The notes under the pieces were generated by a model that saw only the letters and a program-made list of their open reading frames with translations, did not search any database and was not told the DNA's origin. Below, in pieces: positions 21,170-28,545 of a stretch of DNA of 35,360 nt. Position numbers and translations under genes: made by a program. Source of the stretch: a virus; IMG/VR virus record IMGVR_UViG_3300034062_002746, positions 1-35,360 of that record; one strand, given 5' to 3'. The stretch's first letter is position 1. Each line of letters begins with the position of its first letter.

Positions 21170-21567
21170 AGTGGCTGGCACTGCTCCTGCTGACGGCTGC
21201 GCCTGCCCATGCTTATGAAATTACCCGCGTCATTGACGGCGATACCGTGGAGATTGCGGTGGACTTCCTGCCAGAGCCTCTGCCGCCTAAGCTGTCGATC
21301 CGGGTTATTGGCATCGACACCCCAGAGAAAGCACCTCGCGCTCAATGCGACGCGGAAGCAGCTTTGGCTAAGAAAGCCAGCGCCTTTACAAAAGACGCGG
21401 TTGCCAACGCCCTCGAGGTCGATATCAAAATCCTCAAGTGGGACAAGTACGGTGGCCGGGTGCTTGGCGAGGTCTACCTAGACCACCAGAGCCTAGCCCA
21501 AAGCCTGATTTCCGCGGGCCTAGCCCGTCCATACAAAGGTGACGCCAAGCAGTCTTGGTGCGAATAG
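21166..21567 (+). CDS. Exported staphylococcal-type nuclease (thermonuclease family)
   Basis: This is a 133-residue protein. Residues 1-16 (MKWLALLLLTAAPAHA) form a signal peptide. The rest is a compact SNase OB-fold domain: RVIDGDTVEI with Asp24 and Asp26, RVIGIDTPE with Arg46, Asp51 and Glu54, then a helix with CDAEAALAKKASAF, and KYGGRVLGEVYLD with Arg98. These match the calcium ligands and the Arg/Glu catalytic set of the family. The end, SLAQSLISAGLARPYKGD, is the usual C-terminal helix. It would cut DNA or RNA in the periplasm or outside the cell. It lies directly before the endolysin. Plausible roles are breaking down released host DNA at lysis or destroying DNA of an incoming competitor; both are inferred. 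Confidence 0.88.
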   Translation: MKWLALLLLTAAPAHAYEITRVIDGDTVEIAVDFLPEPLPPKLSIRVIGIDTPEKAPRAQCDAEAALAKKASAFTKDAVANALEVDIKILKWDKYGGRVLGEVYLDHQSLAQSLISAGLARPYKGDAKQSWCE

Positions 21568-21577
21568 GAGAATGTGA

Positions 21578-22468
21578 ATGAGCCTCATTACCGAAGCCCA
21601 ACTGGCTGTGATGATCCCGACCAACAAAGAGGTCGGTGAATGGTGCGCTGCCCTCAACGAGATGCTGCCAAAGTACGGCATCACCACCGACAAGCGGATC
21701 GCGGGCTTCATCGCCCAGTGCGCCCATGAGAGCATGGACTTCCGAGTCCTGCAGGAGAACCTGAACTACAAGGAGGCCACCCTCCTGAAGGTGTTCCCGC
21801 GCTACTTCGGCCCCGGCAAAGAGAATGCCGCCGAGTATGCAGGCAAGCCTGAGAAGATTGCCAACTACGTCTACATGGACAAGAACCGGTCAAAAGGCGG
21901 GGCTTTAGGCAATGTAAAGGATGGTGACGGGTGGTTATTTTCTGGAAAAGGTCTGAAACAGGTTACTGGCCGTGCAAATACGACGGCTTTTGGTAAGACC
22001 ATTGGCATGACCGCCGAGGAAGCCGCTGTCTACCTGTTGACCAAGAAGGGCGCGCTTGAGAGCGCACTGTGGTTCTGGGGCAGCCGCAACCTGAACGAGG
22101 TCGCAGACACGGGCGACCAAGTGCGGCTGACCAAGATCATCAACGGGGGCGACATCGGCTTGGCTGATCGTCAGGCCCGCTATGCCAAAGCTATGGCTGC
22201 CTTGGGTGGAAAGATCGACGCACCCGCATCAAAAGCCTCGGCCCCTGCAGCTGGGACCTCGGCCCCCGCAGCTATCGGCAGCGAGACCCTGAAGCGGGGC
22301 AGCACGGGCGCTTTGGTGAAGCAGCTTCAGGAGAAGCTGGGCATCGAGCCCGCTGACGGTATCTATGGGTTTTGGACTTCGAACGTGGTGAAGGAGTGGC
22401 AGGCTAAGAACGGCCTGACTGCTGACGGCGTCGCAGGGCCGAAGACATTGGCTAAACTGCTGGGGTGA
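21578..22468 (+). CDS. Endolysin: GH19-like lysozyme with peptidoglycan-binding domain
   Basis: This 296-residue enzyme is predicted to cut host peptidoglycan. The N-terminal 210 residues follow the GH19 chitinase/lysozyme pattern of phage endolysins: IAGFIAQCAHESMDFRVLQE with candidate catalytic Glu51 and a second Glu60, NYKEATLLKVFPRYF, SGKGLKQVTGRANTTAFGK, and ALESALWFWGSRNLN with TKIINGG. A Pro/Ala-rich linker (about 215-233) leads to a C-terminal PG_binding_1 repeat (LKRGSTGALVKQLQEKLGIE, ADGIYG, AVKEWQ-type helix and ADGVAGPKTLAKL). There is no signal peptide, so it needs a holin. AGGAG seven bases before the ATG supports the start. The domain order (catalytic first) is usual in Gram-negative phages with modular lysins. 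Confidence 0.87.
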   Translation: MSLITEAQLAVMIPTNKEVGEWCAALNEMLPKYGITTDKRIAGFIAQCAHESMDFRVLQENLNYKEATLLKVFPRYFGPGKENAAEYAGKPEKIANYVYMDKNRSKGGALGNVKDGDGWLFSGKGLKQVTGRANTTAFGKTIGMTAEEAAVYLLTKKGALESALWFWGSRNLNEVADTGDQVRLTKIINGGDIGLADRQARYAKAMAALGGKIDAPASKASAPAAGTSAPAAIGSETLKRGSTGALVKQLQEKLGIEPADGIYGFWTSNVVKEWQAKNGLTADGVAGPKTLAKLLG

Positions 22469-22476
22469 GGTATAAC
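22448..22476 (+). promoter_or_regulatory. Candidate sigma70-type promoter before tail hub gene
   Basis: TTGGCT at 22448-22453 (four of six) and TATAAC at 22471-22476 (five of six) are spaced by exactly 17 bases. The -35 is in the last codons of the endolysin and the -10 in the 28-base gap. Transcription would start near 22483, only a few bases before the AGGAG ribosome site at 22485-22489, so the leader would be very short. This weakens the case. It would serve the hub and internal protein genes. Confidence 0.4.
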
Positions 22477-22496
22477 ATCTCTAGCAGGAGATAATC

Positions 22497-24359
22497 ATGG
22501 CACTCACCAAGCTCGTATTCCGGCCCGGTATCAACCGCGAGACCACCGCCTACGCCAATGAGGGCGGATGGTTTGACTGCAATCTCGTGCGTTTCCGGGC
22601 CGGAAAGCCTGAGAGCATTGGCGGGTGGACACGCTACACCAAGACCGCCATGCTCGGAACTGGGCGGTCTCTCCTGACGTGGACTGCGCTCGATGGCACC
22701 ATTTACAGCGGCATGGGAACCAACCTAAAGTACTACGTTATTCGCGGTGGTGCGCTGAACGACATCACCCCGATCCGAGAGACGACCACTGCTGGCGCGG
22801 TAGTGTTTGACGCGACCACAGGATCGTCGGTGATTAAGGTGACGGACTCGGCAAACGGCGTGTACCTAGGAGACTTCGTGACGTTCTCTGGCGCTGCCAG
22901 CTTGGGTGGGAACGTGACCGCTACGATCCTGAACACAGAGCATCGAGTGACGAGGGTCATCGATACGAATAACTACGAGATCACCGTAAGTGTCACGGCC
23001 AACTCGTCTGATTCTGGAGACGGCGGTGCCTCCGTAATCGGCATCTACCAGATCAACACAGGCCTAGACACGTCAGTGTTCGGCACTGGATGGGGTACTG
23101 GTCCTTGGTCTCGTGGAACTTGGGGCTCTGGGTCCACCACGACCATCCCCGGGGCGCAGCTTCGTGTGTGGTCTCAGGACAACTACGGCGAGGACCTCAT
23201 CATCTGCGTTCAGGATGGTGGAATCTTTTACTGGAGCAAGAGCGGCGGGCTCGCAGCTAGGGCTGTTGCCCTCGAAGACTTGGCTGGCGCTCAAGCGGCC
23301 CCCACCGTAGCAAAGACCGTCATCGTGTCGGAGCGTGATCGCCATGTCATTGCCTTTGGCTGCGACCCCGAGGGCGACCCCGGAGTGCAGGACCCTCTTA
23401 TCATCCGGTTCTCAGATCAAGAAAACGCCGCAGAGTGGCGCACCTTGCCGACTACCACTGCTGGTGAGCTTCGCATCGGTACGGGCTCCGAGATCATCGG
23501 TGCTATCCAGACGAAGCAGCAGATTGTCATCTTCACTGACGTTTCGATTCACGCCATGCAGTACATTGGCGACCCCTTCACCTTCGGCTTGCAGGAGGTG
23601 TCGTCGTCGATCTCGATCACCAGCCCGAACGCCATGGTTGCCGTAGGTGACGTTGTCTACTGGATGGGAAAGAACGAGTTCTACGCCTACGATGGTGCCG
23701 TTGTTCAGATTCCATGCGACGTTAAAGAGTACGTCTTCTCGGGCCTGAACATTCAGCAGCAGCTCAAGGTTTATGCTGGGCACTCCAGCTCGTTCTCTGA
23801 GGTGTGGTGGTTCTACCCAAGCCTGAACAGCCAAGAGAACGACAGCTACGTGGTGTATAACTACGAGCAGAAAATCTGGTACTACGGAACGCTGTCCCGC
23901 ACGGCATGGCAGGACCGAAACGTGCTGTCCTTCCCTACGGCAATTTCCACAGACGGGTACGTCTACTACCAAGAGAACGGCTTGGACGACGGCAGCATCA
24001 ACCCTCCCGTCGCTCTGGCTCCCTACATCGAGTCGAGCGTCGTGGACATTGGGGACGGCGACCAGTTCATGTTTGCCACACGGATCATACCGGACCTGAC
24101 CTTCCGCAATTCGACCAACGTGTCGCCCGTGGCTACGCTGACGATCAAGGCCCGGAACTTCCCCGGCGGCGCTTACTTTGCGTCGGACATTGACCCCGTA
24201 ACAAAGACGGCCTCACTGCCGGTGGAGCAGTTCACTGACCAGCTCTTCACGCGCCTGCGCGGCCGCTCTATGTCGCTGCGGATCGAGTCCAACCAGACGG
24301 GCACCGCGTGGCGGCTTGGTGACCCTCGCCTCGATCTTAGAACTGACGGCAGGCGCTGA
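22497..24359 (+). CDS. Tail hub / DNA-stabilisation protein, P22 gp10-like
   Basis: This 620-residue protein opens ALTKLVFRPGINRETTAYAN, EGGWFDCNLVRFRAGKPESI and GGWTRY, typical of a large family of podovirus tail hub proteins comparable to P22 gp10 and T7 gp12. Many WD-like strands follow (VWSQDNYGEDLIICVQDGGI, FYWSKSGG, VVYWMGKNEFYAYDG, KIWYYGTLSRTAW), consistent with a beta-propeller. Residues about 102-185 hold an inserted FCCH-like module (SSVIKVTDSANGVYLGDFVT then NNYEITVSVTAN). The C-terminus, MSLRIESNQTGTAWRLGDPR, is strongly family-like. It forms the tail nozzle that plugs the DNA exit. A ribosome site AGGAG and a candidate promoter precede it. Its stop overlaps the next start. Confidence 0.8.
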   Translation: MALTKLVFRPGINRETTAYANEGGWFDCNLVRFRAGKPESIGGWTRYTKTAMLGTGRSLLTWTALDGTIYSGMGTNLKYYVIRGGALNDITPIRETTTAGAVVFDATTGSSVIKVTDSANGVYLGDFVTFSGAASLGGNVTATILNTEHRVTRVIDTNNYEITVSVTANSSDSGDGGASVIGIYQINTGLDTSVFGTGWGTGPWSRGTWGSGSTTTIPGAQLRVWSQDNYGEDLIICVQDGGIFYWSKSGGLAARAVALEDLAGAQAAPTVAKTVIVSERDRHVIAFGCDPEGDPGVQDPLIIRFSDQENAAEWRTLPTTTAGELRIGTGSEIIGAIQTKQQIVIFTDVSIHAMQYIGDPFTFGLQEVSSSISITSPNAMVAVGDVVYWMGKNEFYAYDGAVVQIPCDVKEYVFSGLNIQQQLKVYAGHSSSFSEVWWFYPSLNSQENDSYVVYNYEQKIWYYGTLSRTAWQDRNVLSFPTAISTDGYVYYQENGLDDGSINPPVALAPYIESSVVDIGDGDQFMFATRIIPDLTFRNSTNVSPVATLTIKARNFPGGAYFASDIDPVTKTASLPVEQFTDQLFTRLRGRSMSLRIESNQTGTAWRLGDPRLDLRTDGRR

Positions 24360-24655
24360 TGCCCAGCAGTTCACCAGCACCGTTCTTCCCCACCCCTCCC
24401 GGGGAGTACAACAGACAGTACATGGCGCAGCTCATCCGCGCCTTCTCGGTGTTCGTCCAGCAGGTCAACAACCCGGGCGACGCGATCTTCACGACGCTGC
24501 GGCTGACGAACCTTCCGACCAATGATCAGGGCCTACAGACTGGAGCCTTGTTCCAGCACGATGGTTTTGTTAAGATCACGCAAGAAAACGCGCCACACGT
24601 TGCAGGGGTATCTGGAACCTCTGCCGTCGGCACAGTCACGGTGGTAATCACATGA
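24359..24655 (+). CDS. Small structural protein with single GVSG module at its end
   Basis: This is a 98-residue protein. The opening FFPTPPGEYNRQYMAQLIRA then FSVFVQQVNNPGD is a conserved-looking pattern often found after the tail hub gene in marine phages, followed by LPTNDQGLQTGALFQHDGFV. The C-terminus AGVSGTSAVGTVTVVIT is one unit of the GVSA repeat seen nine times in the gene at 16318. It also shares its last six residues with the gene at 8880. Start and stop overlap neighbours by one and four bases. Its role is unknown; a tail or fibre-base component is likely. Confidence 0.7.
   Translation: MPSSSPAPFFPTPPGEYNRQYMAQLIRAFSVFVQQVNNPGDAIFTTLRLTNLPTNDQGLQTGALFQHDGFVKITQENAPHVAGVSGTSAVGTVTVVIT
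24635..24655 (+). repeat. 21-base gene-end repeat, copy 2 (copy 1 at 9159-9179)
   Basis: This copy encodes VTVVIT and includes the ATGA overlap with the next gene. It matches copy 1 at 20 of 21 bases although 15.5 kb apart. Confidence 0.85.
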
Positions 24656-25593
24656 TCCAGCTCCTCGCTCCTCTCCTCGGTGGTCTTGGTGGGCTCCTGT
24701 TCCCTGCCGCCGCGGGCGCAGCGGCCGGTGGAGCGGCAGCCACAGGCATTGGTGCACTGCTCTCCAAGGCAGCGCTCCCGGCCCTCGGCGCAGGTCTCGG
24801 AACCCTTGTCTCGGGCGGTGGTGGCAAGGACGCGATCCGCAACGCCCTGCTCATGGGCGCTGGCGTCGCCGCCTTCCCGGGGCTTGCGGGCAGGATTCAG
24901 GGCAGCGAGTTCGGACAATCCGTTACGGGTGGTCTGGCCGACATCTTTGGAGGCGGGACGCAGCAGGCACCGACGACCTCACCTCTGCCGCAGCGCAGAC
25001 CGGAACCCGCATCAGCGACGATGTCCACGTCCGGAGCAGCGCCTGAAAGAACGGGCACTGCGACTCCCGGGGATCGTCAGGGTCCCATGTCCACTATTCC
25101 TAGCATTGCTGAGATCAACATGGTTCGCCCGGAAGGCCTGCAGGTTTTGCCTCAGGTCAGCATGGTTCGCCCTGACTACGGCACAGGCATTCCCGCCACG
25201 CTTCCGCCTGTGGTTATGCCGGGGTCGAACTACAATCAGGAAGATCGCTACCGCGGCATGCAGTCGGCACTGGAGATGGCTGCCAACCTAGCATCCACGG
25301 GCGATGTTGAGGGCATGCTGGAAGCCAACAAGGTGTACGACCGCCTGTACCGTCCCGGCTTCCGCGGCTTCGCCATGGGCGGCGAGATCGAAGGTCCGGG
25401 GACCGGGACCAGTGATTCGATCCCTGCCGAGATTTATCAGGACGGCAAGCCCGTCCAAAAGGCCGCCCTCTCGGACGGCGAGTTCGTCATGACGGCTGAC
25501 GCTGTCAAAGGCGCTGGGAACGGAAGCCGCGACCGCGGCGTCAAACGGATGTACGAACTCATGCGCCGCTTCGAGAGCGGGGAGATGGTATAA
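24652..25593 (+). CDS. Virion-associated protein with hydrophobic N-terminus (ejection-type)
   Basis: This is a 313-residue protein. The first 60 residues are very hydrophobic and Gly/Ala-rich with many small-xxx-small spacings (LLAPLLGGLGGLLFPAAAGA, LPALGAGLGTLVSGGGG), apt to insert into a membrane. A disordered Pro/Ser/Thr middle follows. The C-terminal 70 residues form a conserved-looking block: GFAMGGEIEGPGTGTSDSIP, AALSDGEFVMTADAVKGAGN and KRMYELMRRFESGEM. That C-terminal block recurs widely in phage structural regions. It precedes three other internal-type proteins, so a role in the DNA ejection apparatus is plausible. No enzyme motif is present. Confidence 0.7.
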   Translation: MIQLLAPLLGGLGGLLFPAAAGAAAGGAAATGIGALLSKAALPALGAGLGTLVSGGGGKDAIRNALLMGAGVAAFPGLAGRIQGSEFGQSVTGGLADIFGGGTQQAPTTSPLPQRRPEPASATMSTSGAAPERTGTATPGDRQGPMSTIPSIAEINMVRPEGLQVLPQVSMVRPDYGTGIPATLPPVVMPGSNYNQEDRYRGMQSALEMAANLASTGDVEGMLEANKVYDRLYRPGFRGFAMGGEIEGPGTGTSDSIPAEIYQDGKPVQKAALSDGEFVMTADAVKGAGNGSRDRGVKRMYELMRRFESGEMV

Positions 25594-26642
25594 TGGGCAA
25601 GAGCCAACCACAAACCTCCACGGTTACGCAGTCCGTACCGGAGGAGTCGAAACCGTTCCTCTACGGCGAAAAGGGCATTCTGCCCCGGGCTCAGGCGCTT
25701 TCTGAGCAGCCAATGAACCTGCCTGACTATCAGGTGGCCGGGCTGACCCAGCCGCAGATGCAGGCCTTCAATGTCGCCCAGAGCGGCATTGGCGGGTACA
25801 TGCCCGCCCTGTCTCAAGCCGCTCAGGCTACGCAAGGCGGCATCGGGGCCGTAAGCCAAGGTCTGGGGATCGTACCGGCCGCCCTGTCCGCCGCCCAGCC
25901 CTACCAGACAGGCGCTGCCGCCACGGGCTTCGGTGCCACGCAGGGGTACAACCCGACGGCTGGCTATCAGGGCTACATGAACCCCTACCTCGAAGACGTG
26001 GTGCGGCAGTCGGAGCAGGACATCGCCCGTCAGGGCCAGATGCAGGCGCAGCAGCTGCGGTCGCAGGCCGTCGGCGCTGGGGCCTTTGGCGGCAGCCGTC
26101 AGGCGGTCGCTGAGCGCGAACTCGGCCGTAACGTTGCTGAGCAGCAGGCGCGCACCAGCTCCGGGCTCCGGGCCGGTGGTTTCGAGCAGGCCCAACAGCA
26201 GGCTCAGCAGGCCTTCGAACAGCAACAGCAGCGCCAAGGTCAGTTTGCACAGCTCCTTGGAAACCTCGGGACGTCCTTCGGCCAGCTCGGCCTTCAGGGT
26301 GCCGGGCAGATCGGTGCGCTGGGCCAAGGCCTTGGCAGCCTCGGGACGCAGATGGGCGGCCTTGGCGAACTCGGCCAGAACCTCAACATCCGCGATGTTG
26401 GGACGCTCATGGATATTGGCACCGTTCAGCAGGCTCAGTCGCAGGCAGGCCTCGACGCGCTGCGCCAGAACCAGTATCAACGGACCATGGCACCGTATCA
26501 GCAGCTGGGCTTCTTCTCCGACATCTATCAAGGCATGCCTGTGGGTCAGACGCAAACGACCACAGCCCCGGGACCGAACCCGATTTCTCAGGTTGCCGGT
26601 CTCGCAACAGGCATTTACGGCCTGACCCGCCCCCGGACATAA
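25593..26642 (+). CDS. Gln/Ala/Gly-rich internal virion (ejection) protein
   Basis: This is a 349-residue protein. The N-terminus has ESKPFLYGEKGILPRAQAL; the middle contains GYMNPYLEDVVRQSEQDIAR and AVGAGAFGGSRQAVAERELG, blocks that recur in phage DNA-ejection proteins. Then come long Gln-rich helical stretches (EQAQQQAQQAFEQQQQRQGQ) and a region of LGxLG repeats (QIGALGQGLGSLGTQMGGLG). Such low-complexity, helix-prone chains are usual for proteins stored inside the head and injected with DNA. The ATG shares its first base with the TAA of the upstream gene. A TATAAT string at that junction is explained by the stop codon and is not counted as a promoter. Confidence 0.72.
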   Translation: MGKSQPQTSTVTQSVPEESKPFLYGEKGILPRAQALSEQPMNLPDYQVAGLTQPQMQAFNVAQSGIGGYMPALSQAAQATQGGIGAVSQGLGIVPAALSAAQPYQTGAAATGFGATQGYNPTAGYQGYMNPYLEDVVRQSEQDIARQGQMQAQQLRSQAVGAGAFGGSRQAVAERELGRNVAEQQARTSSGLRAGGFEQAQQQAQQAFEQQQQRQGQFAQLLGNLGTSFGQLGLQGAGQIGALGQGLGSLGTQMGGLGELGQNLNIRDVGTLMDIGTVQQAQSQAGLDALRQNQYQRTMAPYQQLGFFSDIYQGMPVGQTQTTTAPGPNPISQVAGLATGIYGLTRPRT

Positions 26643-26654
26643 GGACCAAGGACC

Positions 26655-28544
26655 ATGGACAACGTTCTGAACCGCCCCTTGTTCCGCCACCGGGAGGCCC
26701 GCGACCGTCTGAACGAGTCGGTTGGGGTGCAGAGGTTTAACGTCGGCGGCGGTGTCTCCGCTGATCCGAGCGGTGCCATCCAGCGGCAGTATCAGCAGCG
26801 GAGTATTCGTCCCTCTGGTCTTGCCACCTTGCCATCAGCGCGTCCCGAAAATCTGCAGGAGCTTTTGTCCTTCCAAGACAAAAAGATTTTTGACGCAGAG
26901 CTGAAGGTTAAAGACCTGACAGAATTTGCCGGAATGGACCCAAGCGCTGGAAACTTTGACCTTCTCGAGAAAGCTAGAGCCGACTTGGAGGAGCAGAAGA
27001 GGGTTAAACAAGACCTCTACAATCAATACCCCGGTCAAGCGTTTGGGGGCACACGCTCTGATAGGGGTGTTACGGCTGTCGAAGGGCCTGAGGCCCTTAT
27101 CTCCCAGTTGTCAGAAGAGGATCAGAGAAAAACACTCGACATCTTCAACAGCCTTGACCGCGCCGCGGAGAGACCTGCCCCTGAGGTTCTCGCCACAGAA
27201 GCCCCGGCCCTCGGTCCTTCAGGCATGGAGATGGAAGCCCGCGGCCGAATGCCTCGCGCCGCCGGTTCGGCTTCCGACGCTACGCAGCCAGCCGCTCCGA
27301 CGGGCCGCTCCACCATGGAAGCAGATGCCCGGGACCGCGGACCTCTGGTCACCAACCCACTTGAGGTTGCCGCAGGCCTTAATGCTCCCGAACCCGAGGT
27401 TCGGGAGAAGACGGCCGCCGACTTCATGCAAGAGTTCATGACCAACGCCCCCAAGTACGAGGGCGCTGACAAGAACCTCATGCTGGCCCAGATCGGCTTT
27501 GCCATCGCTGCGGGCGACAGCCCCGACGCCATGCAGAACATTGCCAACGGCCTTCTGGCCGGGTCGGACATGATGCTGAAGGACAAGGCTGCCAAGGACG
27601 AGTTTGACCGCCAGCTCCAGCTGTCGGCCATGCAGTATGGCCTGCAGGAAACCGCCAAGGAGCGGGAGCGCGGTCGTCAAGGGCTGCCCTTCGTCGCCAT
27701 GCAAGACACCACCTACAAGGGTCGCCGTGTCCAAAAGGGCCAGCAAGTGTACATCCCGTACAGCGAAATCGAACGCAACGGCGGTATGGCTCCGGCCGGG
27801 TTTGGCGACACCGCCCTTGTCGAAGCCCTTTCGACAAAACAACAGGGCATGCTTGAGGCCATGCAAAAGGCCTATGAGCAGGGTCTTGTGGACGACACCT
27901 TCGTCGACTCCCAAACCAAGCTCTACTCGGACTCGGTTCGGAACGCCGCCTCTGCTCAGCGCGGCCTTGAATACGTGGAACAGGCGATGCTCACGGTCGC
28001 TGACGGGAACGTCACGGGCCTGAAGGGTTCGTTTAACACCCTTGTCTCGCAGGCCGCCGCCGCCGCAGGTCTTGAAGACATCGCAGGGCAGTATAACGAC
28101 CGGAATGAGTTCATCGCTTTGATGGAAAAGGGGTTCCAAAACCTCATCCCATCGGCACTCTCCGGTGTTCAGTCCGCGAACTCCATTTCGAACCGGGACA
28201 TCGAACTCTTGGCCAAGGCTTACGCGGATGCAGCCATGAAAGACGGCGTGTTCTCTCTGGCCTTCGTGACCGAAGACAAGCTCCTCAACAGCCTCAAGGG
28301 CGCTGTGGACGTTATGCAGACGGGCCGCCAGCAGTCTCTTGCTGACATGTCGGCCGTTGAGAGAAAACTGGCTGGTCGCACACTTCGCTCTGGGACTATG
28401 GGTTCTCCAGTCTCGGCCCTTACTGTACTTGAGCCCTATCAAGAACTCATTCCGGAGCGGGCTGGTGGATCGACTCCATCCCAGTTTGGGAGCCTCTCGT
28501 TTGGTGAAGACGGCGTGTACAACATAATCTATCCGGAGAGCTGA
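26655..28544 (+). CDS. Large internal virion protein
   Basis: This 629-residue protein is predicted mostly helical. The N-terminal 270 residues are mixed and Pro/Arg/Ala-rich (EARGRMPRAAGS, MEADARDRGPL). A conserved-looking core follows with TAADFMQEFMTNAPKYEGAD, LMLAQIGFAIAAGDSPDAMQ, AFDRQL-type helices and LPFVAMQDTTYKGRRVQKGQ. The C-terminal third contains FIALMEKGFQNLIPSALSGV and NSISNRDIELLAKAYADAAM. I see no lysozyme or transglycosylase catalytic pattern. Its length and its place between the ejection-type proteins and the 1078-residue protein suggest a subunit of an ejection complex comparable in role to T7 gp14-16 or P22 gp7/16/20. Ribosome site AAGGACC AAGGA precedes the ATG. Confidence 0.72.
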   Translation: MDNVLNRPLFRHREARDRLNESVGVQRFNVGGGVSADPSGAIQRQYQQRSIRPSGLATLPSARPENLQELLSFQDKKIFDAELKVKDLTEFAGMDPSAGNFDLLEKARADLEEQKRVKQDLYNQYPGQAFGGTRSDRGVTAVEGPEALISQLSEEDQRKTLDIFNSLDRAAERPAPEVLATEAPALGPSGMEMEARGRMPRAAGSASDATQPAAPTGRSTMEADARDRGPLVTNPLEVAAGLNAPEPEVREKTAADFMQEFMTNAPKYEGADKNLMLAQIGFAIAAGDSPDAMQNIANGLLAGSDMMLKDKAAKDEFDRQLQLSAMQYGLQETAKERERGRQGLPFVAMQDTTYKGRRVQKGQQVYIPYSEIERNGGMAPAGFGDTALVEALSTKQQGMLEAMQKAYEQGLVDDTFVDSQTKLYSDSVRNAASAQRGLEYVEQAMLTVADGNVTGLKGSFNTLVSQAAAAAGLEDIAGQYNDRNEFIALMEKGFQNLIPSALSGVQSANSISNRDIELLAKAYADAAMKDGVFSLAFVTEDKLLNSLKGAVDVMQTGRQQSLADMSAVERKLAGRTLRSGTMGSPVSALTVLEPYQELIPERAGGSTPSQFGSLSFGEDGVYNIIYPES

Positions 28545-28545
28545 T

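Noticed and set aside
25589-25594. TATAAT preceded by TGG, like the promoter at 16284
   Set aside because: It is formed by a Val codon, the TAA stop and the ATG of the next gene; the sequence 17 bases upstream (CCGCTT) is not -35-like.
25437-26690. 417-residue open frame on the minus strand opposite the ejection-type genes
   Set aside because: Antisense shadow of two plus-strand genes with clear start-stop coupling; Leu/Arg/Gly-rich without motifs.
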